A program made the translations under genes and the position numbers. The notes below the pieces were generated by a model. The model had not been told where the DNA came from and made no database searches. It saw nothing but the letters and a program-made list of their open reading frames with translations. A stretch of 64,000 nucleotides of DNA from JAUYQR01 sp050632395 (GTDB lineage Bacteria; Pseudomonadota; Alphaproteobacteria; Rhodobacterales; Rhodobacteraceae), in contig NZ_CP192600.1 in the NCBI RefSeq assembly GCF_050632395.1, positions 2,666,001-2,730,000 of the forward strand. The letters are read 5' to 3'. Within the stretch, counting starts at the first letter, position 1. Each line of letters opens with the position of its first letter. Positions 9,216-16,026 of the stretch are shown here, one piece after another.

Positions 9216-9227
9216 ATTGCGCGCAAT
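9216..9227. promoter_or_regulatory. 12-bp perfect palindrome between the dioxygenase operon and lysR
   Basis: ATTGCGCGCAAT is a perfect inverted repeat lying between two divergent genes, 66 bases from the dioxygenase ATG and 17 bases before the lysR ATG. It contains a T-N11-A arrangement (T9214 to A9226), the pattern of LysR-type binding sites. It is the obvious candidate for the operator of the adjacent regulator, but no footprint evidence exists here. Confidence 0.5.
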
Positions 9228-9243
9228 ACTATATCACATTGCT

Positions 9244-10194
9244 ATGAAGCTAAGCGAAGCACACCTGATGCAGCTTGCCGCCGTGCTGGACGCGGGCAGC
9301 GTCAGCGCCGGTGCGCAAGCCCTCGGCCTTACCCAACCTGCCGTAAGCCGCTCGCTGGCGATGCTCGAGGCGCGGATCGGCGAGCCTTTGTTCGTCAAGG
9401 GCCGCCGCCCGTTGCAAGCGACCGCCCTTGGCGCGCAACTCGCGGCACATGGCCGCGCCATCCTCACCGCCTCCCGCCGCGCCTCCGACACCGTCAAAGG
9501 CTTCATGACCGGCACCAAGGGTCTGGTGCGGGTCGGCGGCGTGCCGTTCTTCATGGATGCGATGATCAGCCGGATGGTCGCCGATTTCCAGAACCTCGAA
9601 CCCGACGTGACCGTGCAGCAAAGCTACGGCAACCTGCCTGACCTGTCGGGTGCCTTGGAAAACGACCTCATCGACCTTGCCATCGTGCCAATGGGCGCCC
9701 TTGACGCCGCTCCGGGGTTCGAGTTCACCGAAATCCTGCCCGGTCGCAACATCGTGTCCTGCCGCCCCGGCCACCCCTTGCTGCGCAAACGCCGGCTTCA
9801 AATCTCCGACCTCGGCGATTACCCGTGGGTGGCCCCCCTGCCGGGCTCGCCCCTCATGTCCGACCTGCATTCCATCCTTCTGGCCAACGGCATGTCCGAC
9901 ATCAACATCCGCTATTCCGGCGGCAGTTTGATGAGCGTGATCAACTATATGGCTGAAACCAACGCACTGGCCGTGCTGCCCTTTTCGGTCGTGTTCGCCC
10001 AGCGCAAGGAAAACCGCATCACCGTCCTGCCGCTTGACATCCCGCAACCAAACCGCAGCCTTGGCATCCTGCGTCGCGCGGTGGGGCAGCGATCGCAGGC
10101 GGCCGACCGCTTCGCCAGCCATGTCCGCACCGCGTTCGATGACCTGAAACACCTGATCAAGCGGCACGAAAACGCGGTTGTCTGGGGCCGCTAG
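9244..10194 (+). CDS. LysR-family transcriptional regulator of the aromatic operon
   Basis: This 316-residue regulator has an N-terminal winged helix-turn-helix (residues ~1-60, LGLTQPAVSRSLAMLEARIG) and a periplasmic-binding-like effector domain. It is divergent from the ring-cleavage operon, the standard arrangement for LysR regulators that control their neighbour. ATG at 9244 was chosen over an earlier in-frame TTG at 9217 because that TTG falls inside the palindrome and the family N-terminus fits MKLSEAHL. The stop overlaps the convergent nnrU stop by four bases. Confidence 0.88.
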   Translation: MKLSEAHLMQLAAVLDAGSVSAGAQALGLTQPAVSRSLAMLEARIGEPLFVKGRRPLQATALGAQLAAHGRAILTASRRASDTVKGFMTGTKGLVRVGGVPFFMDAMISRMVADFQNLEPDVTVQQSYGNLPDLSGALENDLIDLAIVPMGALDAAPGFEFTEILPGRNIVSCRPGHPLLRKRRLQISDLGDYPWVAPLPGSPLMSDLHSILLANGMSDINIRYSGGSLMSVINYMAETNALAVLPFSVVFAQRKENRITVLPLDIPQPNRSLGILRRAVGQRSQAADRFASHVRTAFDDLKHLIKRHENAVVWGR

Positions 10195-10886
10195 GGCACC
10201 GGCCACGGCGACACCCCGATCACCAGGGGATGCAACGCCAAAAGCACCCCCCAGACCAACCCCGCCAACACCAACCGCCGCAAAAGCCCCCGCCCCTCGG
10301 CCCGGCGCCACCCCCCGTCCGCCAGCGCCCCTAGCCCAAGGATCGGCGCTGCGCGAAACAGCCGCGCCACCTCGGCCTCAGGCAAGGCCGCCTGCGCCCG
10401 TCGGTCGCACAGCACCATCGCGGCAAGGCTCATCCCGGCAAAGCCGCCAAACACAAGCAAATGCGCCACATCGCCATTGGCAACCAGATGCGCCCCCGAC
10501 CACAATCCCAGCGCCAGCAGCAAGGGATGCCGGCCAAGCCGCGCAAGGCCGGGCACCGCCGGATCAAACCCCTCCCCCCGTCGACCGAGGGTAAAGGGAT
10601 ACCGGCTGCCCATCCCGACCGCCGCCAGCAGCACCGCCACCGGCATCGCCGAAAACGGAACCCACCGCGTCCAGGGCTCAGGCAGCCACAGTTCCACATA
10701 AGGCGCCCGCCCCGCCGCCACGATCATCCAGCCCTGCAGCACCAGCGACACCCCGCCATAGGCGACGAAATACCCCCGGCGCCCCATTCGCACGATCAAC
10801 CGCTCACGCAGCCCGCCCAGCGACGGTACGAAATGCGACGCCGCGAACACCGCATAGGCCAGCACCAATTCCGTCCAGCCCCCCAT
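10191..10886 (-). CDS. nnrU: NnrU family membrane protein
   Basis: This 231-residue integral membrane protein has about six hydrophobic segments and the family pattern FAASHFVPS near the N-terminus and RHPLLLALGLWSGAHLVANGD in the middle. NnrU proteins accompany denitrification genes and are required for nitrite/NO metabolism in some rhodobacteria by an unclear mechanism. It is divergent from the DUF1858-nnrS pair across an FNR-type box whose centre is about 83 bases from this start. Confidence 0.85.
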   Translation of the reverse strand: MGGWTELVLAYAVFAASHFVPSLGGLRERLIVRMGRRGYFVAYGGVSLVLQGWMIVAAGRAPYVELWLPEPWTRWVPFSAMPVAVLLAAVGMGSRYPFTLGRRGEGFDPAVPGLARLGRHPLLLALGLWSGAHLVANGDVAHLLVFGGFAGMSLAAMVLCDRRAQAALPEAEVARLFRAAPILGLGALADGGWRRAEGRGLLRRLVLAGLVWGVLLALHPLVIGVSPWPVP

Positions 10887-10962
10887 GTGCCACCTGCCCT
10901 TTCGCGCCCAGCGGCCAAACTTCGCCGCTCTCCGGATCTACCGCCACCTCAACCGCCAGACG

Positions 10963-10976
10963 TTGCGCCAGCACAA
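10963..10976. promoter_or_regulatory. NnrR/DNR-type FNR-family box (nnrU / DUF1858-nnrS)
   Basis: TTGCG-CCAG-CACAA fits the FNR-family palindrome TTGNG-N4-CNCAA used by NnrR/DNR regulators of nitrite and NO genes. It sits between divergent nnrU and the DUF1858 gene. A class II position (-41.5) would put the plus-strand start near 11011, leaving a 27-base leader before the chosen ATG at 11038. Confidence 0.7.
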
Positions 10977-11037
10977 CGACGCCCCGCCCTCTGCGCCGCA
11001 GCCTAGGGCAATGGCACAACACAACCCCGGAGCCACC

Positions 11038-11253
11038 ATGCGCCGCCCCAACATGGATGATCCCGACCTGCCCCTTGGCGTGATCTTCGATCACTGGCCG
11101 CAGGTGGCCTCGGAATTTCTGGGGCGTGGCATGGCCTGCGTCGGGTGCCCCATCGCGCCGTTCCACACCGTGATCGACGCCTGCCACGAATACGGCCTCG
11201 ACGAGGCCACCTTCCGTGCAGCCCTCACCGCTGCGGCCACCAAACTGCCCTGA
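11038..11253 (+). CDS. DUF1858 (disulfide-associated redox) small protein
   Basis: This 71-residue protein carries GMACVGCPIAPFHTV, the CxxC-containing motif of DUF1858 proteins, which often sit near hybrid-cluster, nnrS or nir genes. The two cysteines may bind a metal or act in redox; the true function is unknown. ATG at 11038 follows GGAG by five bases and so is preferred to the ATG at 11011, which has no ribosome site and lies at the predicted transcription start. It is 25 bases ahead of nnrS, likely cotranscribed. Confidence 0.8.
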   Translation: MRRPNMDDPDLPLGVIFDHWPQVASEFLGRGMACVGCPIAPFHTVIDACHEYGLDEATFRAALTAAATKLP

Positions 11254-11278
11254 ACGCCCCATCCGAAAGCCAAGCCCC

Positions 11279-12460
11279 ATGCGCGCCCAGAAACCCTACA
11301 CCGGCCCCACCCTGTTCAGCTACGGCTTCCGCCCGCTGTTTCTATTGGCCGGAACCTTCGCCGTCCTGATCGTGCCGCTGTGGATGGCGGTCCGGTCCGG
11401 CCAGATCACCCTCGCCGGCCCGTTTTCCCCCACCGACTGGCACATCCACGAAATGCTGTTTGGCTACACCTCTGCGGTCCTCGCAGGGTTCCTCTTCACC
11501 GCGATTCCGAACTGGACCGGCCGGATGCCGACGCGTGGCTGGCCCCTGATGGCGCTGGCGGCGCTATGGGCAGCGGGGCGGCTTGCCGTGGCGGGCGCCC
11601 TTGGCCTTGGCCCGGTCGCGGTCATGGCCGTCGATTGCGCGTTCCTTGCCGCCATCAGCGCGATGATCACGGTCGAGATCGTCGCCGGACGGAACTGGAG
11701 CAACCTTCGCGTCGTCGTCCCGGTGCTGCTCTACCTCGCCGCCAACCTAACGTTCCACATCGAGGCGATGGTGGCAGGCGCGGCAGACTACGGCCGTCGG
11801 CTTGGCTTTGCGATGGTGGTGCTGCTGATCGGGTTGATCGGCGGACGGATCATCCCCTCCTTCACCCGCAACTGGCTGACAAAGCGCGGTTCCGGGCCGC
11901 TTCCCGTGCCCTTCGGCCGTTTCGATGCCGCAAGCCTGCTCCTGACCCTCGCGGCGCTTCTGGTCTGGGTCGCCTTGCCCGAAACCGCCCTTGCCGCCGT
12001 TGCCCTGATCGTGGCCGGTCTGGTGCAGGCGGTCCGCCTGTCGCGCTGGTGTGGCTGGCGCACCGCCGCCTCGCCGCTGCTGTTGATGCTGCACGCAGCC
12101 TTCGCCTTCATCCCGCTCGGGCTGATCGCGCTCGGCCTTGCCGCCTTGGGCGCGCTCCCGGTTGCCGTGGGGCTGCACCTTTTGGGCATCGGCGGCATCG
12201 GCGGCATGACCATCGCGGTGATGATGCGCGCCTCGCTTGGCCACACCGGGCGCGATCTGCAGGCAGGCCCGGCCCTGACGCTGGCCTTCACCGCCGTCGC
12301 GCTGGCGGCGCTGGTGCGGGTGCTTTTGCCCTCTGAACCCGGCCTCTGGGCGGCGGCCACGCTCTGGACGCTGGGCTTTGCTCTGTTCGTCGCCCGCCTC
12401 GCCCCGATCCTCACCCTGTCGAACGTCAGCCGCCGCGCACCTAGCCCGCAGCCCCGCTAA
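11279..12460 (+). CDS. nnrS: NnrS family haem/copper membrane protein
   Basis: This 393-residue protein has about twelve membrane segments. It carries WHIHEMLFGYTSAVLAGFL near residue 50, with the paired histidines of the NnrS family, and GGRIIPSFTRNW near residue 205. NnrS proteins help cells tolerate nitric oxide and are controlled by NnrR or NorR. The start MRAQKPYTGP was chosen; the open frame continues upstream only by overlapping the DUF1858 gene. Its 3' end overlaps the convergent regulator gene by 20 bases. Confidence 0.88.
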   Translation: MRAQKPYTGPTLFSYGFRPLFLLAGTFAVLIVPLWMAVRSGQITLAGPFSPTDWHIHEMLFGYTSAVLAGFLFTAIPNWTGRMPTRGWPLMALAALWAAGRLAVAGALGLGPVAVMAVDCAFLAAISAMITVEIVAGRNWSNLRVVVPVLLYLAANLTFHIEAMVAGAADYGRRLGFAMVVLLIGLIGGRIIPSFTRNWLTKRGSGPLPVPFGRFDAASLLLTLAALLVWVALPETALAAVALIVAGLVQAVRLSRWCGWRTAASPLLLMLHAAFAFIPLGLIALGLAALGALPVAVGLHLLGIGGIGGMTIAVMMRASLGHTGRDLQAGPALTLAFTAVALAALVRVLLPSEPGLWAAATLWTLGFALFVARLAPILTLSNVSRRAPSPQPR

Positions 12461-13136
12461 GCATCACCAGCCGGTGTGGTGCGGTCACCGTGATCTTGCG
12501 CCGCTCCGACAGCACAATCCCGTCGCGTTCCCACGCGCTCAACAGCCGGCTGACCGTGTGCAGCGTGCTGCCAGTCATATCCGACAGGTTCTGCCGCGTG
12601 ATCGGCAGGCCGATCTCGATCCCGCCCTCAACCTTGCGCCCGGTCTGCGTGACAAGCCGCAGGATCGCGTTGGCGATGCGCTGCTCCACCTGCTGCGTCG
12701 CCATCTCGACGATGCGGTTGTTCATCTCGCCCACCCGCTCGCCCACGACCTTGTAGGTCTCGGTGGCGAAACCCTCGTATTTCTCCACGAACACTGTCCA
12801 AAGCCGGTTCGGCCAGGCCAGCGCCACGCAATCATCTGCCGTCATCGCCGTGGCCGGATAGGTGGTCCGCCCAATCGCCGCACCAATGCCGAACAACTGC
12901 CCCGGAGCGATATGCAGCGCGATGATCTGCTCGCCCCCCGGCGTGGTCCGCACCACCCGGATATGCCCGTCCAGAAGCAGGAAGAACCGCTCCACCGGCA
13001 TCCCTTCGCTGAACACCGCCACCCCGCCATCGAACCGATGCGCCTGTGCCGCATCAAGGATCTCGCGGATCTGCGGCCGCTCCAGCCTGCGAAACGGCGG
13101 AATATTGGCCAGCAGGCTTTCGTCAAGTTTATGCAA
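12441..13136 (-). CDS. Crp/Fnr-family regulator, NnrR/DNR type
   Basis: This 231-residue regulator has a cyclic-nucleotide-like sensor domain (GHIRVVRTTPGGEQIIALHI), a long dimer helix and a C-terminal helix-turn-helix (ITRQNLSDMTGSTLHTVSRLLS). No N-terminal cysteine cluster is visible, unlike oxygen-sensing FNR, which suits an NO-responsive DNR/NnrR. The start is taken as TTG at 13136 with AGGAAG five bases upstream; an in-frame GTG at 13163 lies inside the regulatory box and is less likely. It is divergent from pseudoazurin and near nirK, so it is the probable regulator of this block. Confidence 0.82.
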   Translation of the reverse strand: MHKLDESLLANIPPFRRLERPQIREILDAAQAHRFDGGVAVFSEGMPVERFFLLLDGHIRVVRTTPGGEQIIALHIAPGQLFGIGAAIGRTTYPATAMTADDCVALAWPNRLWTVFVEKYEGFATETYKVVGERVGEMNNRIVEMATQQVEQRIANAILRLVTQTGRKVEGGIEIGLPITRQNLSDMTGSTLHTVSRLLSAWERDGIVLSERRKITVTAPHRLVMLSGAAG

Positions 13137-13151
13137 ACGATGCTTCCTATG

Positions 13152-13165
13152 TTGTGGCAGCACAA
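13152..13165. promoter_or_regulatory. NnrR/DNR-type FNR-family box (pseudoazurin / regulator)
   Basis: TTGTG-GCAG-CACAA lies between the regulator and the pseudoazurin gene. Its 15-bp core GTTGTGGCAGCACAA is identical to the one ahead of nirK (read on the other strand). Spacing suits activation of pseudoazurin: a start near 13200, with TAAAAA at 13188-13193 as a -10. For the regulator it lies only ~22 bases before the TTG, so autorepression rather than activation is more likely. Confidence 0.78.
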
Positions 13166-13234
13166 CGAACCGGGCGCGACCTTAGCCTAAAAAAGGCTCA
13201 AGACCAATCACCACCGCTCCCGAAAGGATAAGAC

Positions 13235-13669
13235 ATGTTCCCGAAACTCATCGCCGCCAGCCTGGCCGCCCTCCTGCTTTCCCAGGCGGCCAACGCCGCC
13301 AACATCGAGGTGCACCTGCTGAACAAGGGCACTGATGGCGCAATGGTGTTCGAGCCGGCCTTCGTGAAGGCCGCCGTCGGCGACACCATCACCTTCATTT
13401 CCACCGACAAGGGTCACAACGTCGAAGGGATCGAGGGGATGCTGCCTGAAGGGGTCGAGGAATTCAAAAGCGACATGGGCAAGGATTTTGTCCTGACCCT
13501 GACCGCCGAAGGCCTCTACGGCGTGAAATGCACGCCTCACTACACGATGGGCATGGTCGGCCTGATCCAGGCCGGCGCGCCGGTCAACCTCGACGCGGCC
13601 GCCGCCGTTACCCACAAGGGCAAGGCGAAAACCCGGTTCGAGCCGCTGTTCGCCCAGGTCGCCAAGTAA
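13235..13669 (+). CDS. Pseudoazurin, periplasmic blue copper electron donor
   Basis: This is a 144-residue secreted cupredoxin. A Sec signal peptide ends near residue 21 (SQAANA-ANIEVHLL). The type 1 copper ligands are visible: His in DKGHNVEG, then Cys, His and Met in GVKCTPHYTMGM. Pseudoazurins pass electrons to copper nitrite reductase, encoded two genes away. It has its own FNR-type box and is followed by a strong terminator, so it is probably a single-gene transcript induced with nirK. Confidence 0.93.
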   Translation: MFPKLIAASLAALLLSQAANAANIEVHLLNKGTDGAMVFEPAFVKAAVGDTITFISTDKGHNVEGIEGMLPEGVEEFKSDMGKDFVLTLTAEGLYGVKCTPHYTMGMVGLIQAGAPVNLDAAAAVTHKGKAKTRFEPLFAQVAK

Positions 13670-13687
13670 TCCCTTTCCAGAACGCGC

Positions 13688-13714
13688 AAAAGGCGGCCTC
13701 CGGGCCGCCTTTTT
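13688..13714 (+). terminator. Rho-independent terminator after pseudoazurin
   Basis: An 11-bp perfect stem (AAAAGGCGGCC / GGCCGCCTTTT) with a four-base loop TCCG ends in a run of five T. It begins 18 bases after the pseudoazurin stop and is the clearest intrinsic terminator in the window. The stem is symmetric but the other direction leads into no gene, since nirV ends beyond it. Confidence 0.88.
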
Positions 13715-13802
13715 GCTTGCGCCAGCAGCCGCTCACGGCACTCCGCGGTGCTCCTCTGAGTGCTATGGCGAGCGCACGGGTGCGCGGGCCAGCGCCCCAC
13801 CC

Positions 13803-14618
13803 TCAGCCCTTGGCGCCTCGCACCAGACGAAAGCCAAGGTAATCCGGCGGCACACCAGCGGCGCAGCCACCCGACCGCGCATCACGGATAAAGTCGATGA
13901 TGAAGGCGCGGTGCTTGCCCTGCACCGCGCGCACCCCGCAATAGGACGACAGCGCCGCGATGCTGCTGCCATCCGCGCTAAGCGTGCCGTTCTGAAAGCA
14001 ACTGTCGGTCCATTCCCAGACATTGCCCGCAATGTCCGCGACACCCCGGTCGTTCAGCCCGAAATGCCCCAAGGGATGGTGGGCCAGATCCGCGTCACCG
14101 CGCAGCTTCACCTCGCGCTTGTAGCTGGCAATCCAGCGGCGCGACGGGTCGGGCGCCAGCGACGCAGCGCCAAGCCCGTCCTGCACCGCTCGGTCGCCTG
14201 CCGCCCGCAGCCACTCCGCATCGCTCGGCAGCCGCCAGACCTCGCCTGTCCGGCGCGACAGCCACGCGGCATAATCCGTCGCGTCGCGGTAGTTCATGCT
14301 GGTCTGGGCCGCGCCCGCCGCCCCGCCTGTGGGGGCCGCGCTGCAGGCACCTTCGGCGACGCAAACCGCATAATCCGCCTCCGACACCTGGTATTTCATG
14401 ATGTCCAGCGCGCCGACCGCCCGTTCATCCAGCGGCGCGTCGACGATCTGCGTACCCTGGCGAAACTCTCCCGCCGGGCGGTAGCTTTGCACACCCGCCG
14501 CGATCCGCACCGTCTCGGGCGGCTCGATCGGAGTGGTGCGGGGCCACGATAGCAACGTGCTGCCAGCAACCAGAACGGCTGTGGCGGCACAAAGACCAAG
14601 GGCTGCACGGCGTCGCAT
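13803..14618 (-). CDS. nirV: NirV, formylglycine-generating-enzyme-like protein
   Basis: This 271-residue protein has an N-terminal membrane anchor or signal (residues ~7-25) and a SUMF1-type domain: VWRLPSDAEWLRAA, GVADIAGNVWEWT and YLGFRLVRG are hallmark segments. NirV genes follow nirK in many rhodobacteria; the role is unresolved and NirV is not needed for NirK activity in all species. ATG at 14618 has a nearby AAAGGG ribosome site. It lies 78 bases downstream of nirK on the same strand. Confidence 0.85.
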   Translation of the reverse strand: MRRRAALGLCAATAVLVAGSTLLSWPRTTPIEPPETVRIAAGVQSYRPAGEFRQGTQIVDAPLDERAVGALDIMKYQVSEADYAVCVAEGACSAAPTGGAAGAAQTSMNYRDATDYAAWLSRRTGEVWRLPSDAEWLRAAGDRAVQDGLGAASLAPDPSRRWIASYKREVKLRGDADLAHHPLGHFGLNDRGVADIAGNVWEWTDSCFQNGTLSADGSSIAALSSYCGVRAVQGKHRAFIIDFIRDARSGGCAAGVPPDYLGFRLVRGAKG

Positions 14619-14696
14619 TGTCACCCTTTCCGGCCAAGAAGAATGAAGCGGGGCGGCCAAGAGGGGACCGGGCCACCCCGCCAAGGTTCCGGTGGT

Positions 14697-15845
14697 TTAC
14701 GGCAGCGCGCTGCGGCCTTCATGCAGCGCATCGTATTCCATCGGTGCCACGACCTGTTCCATCAGATCGTTGTTCCAGGTGCCGCCGACGATCACATGCG
14801 CCGTGGCCCCAAGGTTAACCGCCTCGATCAGGTTGTGGTTGACGTAGGCGTAGACCCCCGGCTGCAGGAAGGTGTACAGCGCCGCCCCCGCCGATCCGCC
14901 CCGGATGAACCATGTCTCCTGATCCCGCAAAGGCATGTTGTTGAACTTGCCATGTTCCCAGACCAGATCGCCGTGCCCGCCGATCAGGTGCGGGCGGCTG
15001 TCGCGGTTGGCCTGGCTGTGGACGAACAGCACGGTTTCCCCCTGCTCGGCCTCCAGCGCGCCTTCCCCGGTCAAGGCACCTACCCGCCCGTTGAACACCA
15101 CGTGGCTTGGCACCAGCTTGTTCATCACCTCCAGCATGTCGGCATAACCTTCGCCTGCATCGGCATAACGCTTGAACGTGCCATCCTCATTGCGCGGCAC
15201 GTAGAAATCGCTCTCGCCGATGTAATACATCCGGTCGTAAGTGACAGGCTTGCCCAGATGATCCTTCAGCCCGTCGCGCGGCAGCACCATGACGCAGCCC
15301 GACATGCCCGAAACCACGTGCCACGGGATCATCGGACCGCCCGGCGCGCAGTGGTAGACAAACACGCCGGGGCGCGTAGCCTTCCAGCGCAGCACGGTCT
15401 TTTCGCCGGGATTGATCAGTGTCAGCGACCCGCCGCCCAGCCCGCCCGTGGCGGCATGGAAGTCGATGTTGTGCTGCATCATGTTCTCGGGCGAGTTGTA
15501 CAGCGTCAGCTCGACATAGTCGCCCTCGTGCACCACCATCATGGGGCCGGGAACCGATCCGTTGAACGTCATTGCCTGAACCCAGGCGCCTTCGTCCAAC
15601 TGCAACTCCTTCTCGACGATCCGCATCTCGAATTCCACGATCTCAGGCCCGGTGGTGGCCACCTGCTCGTGCGCATGCACAAAGGGCGGGCGCACCAGCT
15701 TCACCTTGCGGCGCGTCAGGCTGGAAAGATCGACCGGCGGCGCGCCAGACGTGTCGGTCACCTCCTCGGCACCGGCAGTCTTGATGACGAAGGGGGCGGC
15801 AGCAACCAGGGCGGCCCCCATCATTGCGCTGCGTCTCGTGAACAT
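14697..15845 (-). CDS. nirK: Copper-containing nitrite reductase NirK (NO-forming)
   Basis: This 382-residue periplasmic enzyme reduces nitrite to nitric oxide. A twin-arginine leader (FTRRSAMM) precedes two cupredoxin domains. The copper ligands are clear: the two His of MMQHNIDFH, His, Cys, His and Met of VYHCAPGGPMIPWHVVSGM, and His in a later GHGDLVWEHG region. Length fits class I NirK. ATG at 15845 follows AAGGGG. An FNR-type box is centred 70 bases upstream, with TATGGT as a -10 at the right place. Confidence 0.96.
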   Translation of the reverse strand: MFTRRSAMMGAALVAAAPFVIKTAGAEEVTDTSGAPPVDLSSLTRRKVKLVRPPFVHAHEQVATTGPEIVEFEMRIVEKELQLDEGAWVQAMTFNGSVPGPMMVVHEGDYVELTLYNSPENMMQHNIDFHAATGGLGGGSLTLINPGEKTVLRWKATRPGVFVYHCAPGGPMIPWHVVSGMSGCVMVLPRDGLKDHLGKPVTYDRMYYIGESDFYVPRNEDGTFKRYADAGEGYADMLEVMNKLVPSHVVFNGRVGALTGEGALEAEQGETVLFVHSQANRDSRPHLIGGHGDLVWEHGKFNNMPLRDQETWFIRGGSAGAALYTFLQPGVYAYVNHNLIEAVNLGATAHVIVGGTWNNDLMEQVVAPMEYDALHEGRSALP

Positions 15846-15908
15846 CTGCTTTCCCCTTGTTTGAAGTGTCCTCAGCGCCAACCATAGCCCCGGCGCCGCC
15901 ACGCTTCC

Positions 15909-15922
15909 TTGTGCTGCCACAA
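15909..15922. promoter_or_regulatory. NnrR/DNR-type FNR-family box (nirK)
   Basis: TTGTG-CTGC-CACAA is a perfect-arm palindrome ahead of nirK. A class II position places the minus-strand start near 15874 with a 29-base leader and a -10 (TATGGT) at 15881-15886. The same box is about 110 bases upstream of the divergent kinase gene and could serve it too. Confidence 0.8.
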
Positions 15923-16026
15923 CGTTCGGTGCGATTGGCACGGGCTTGCGCAAATTCGGGCCGCCACCACCCGCGCCCCCAGCGATGCGTGTTGTGCTTT
16001 GGCCGCCCATCTGCAAAAAACTTCCT

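Noticed and set aside
14643..15887. Plus-strand open frame of 414 codons opposite nirK
   Set aside because: The minus strand encodes a full NirK with all copper ligands; the opposing frame has no motif and arises from high GC.
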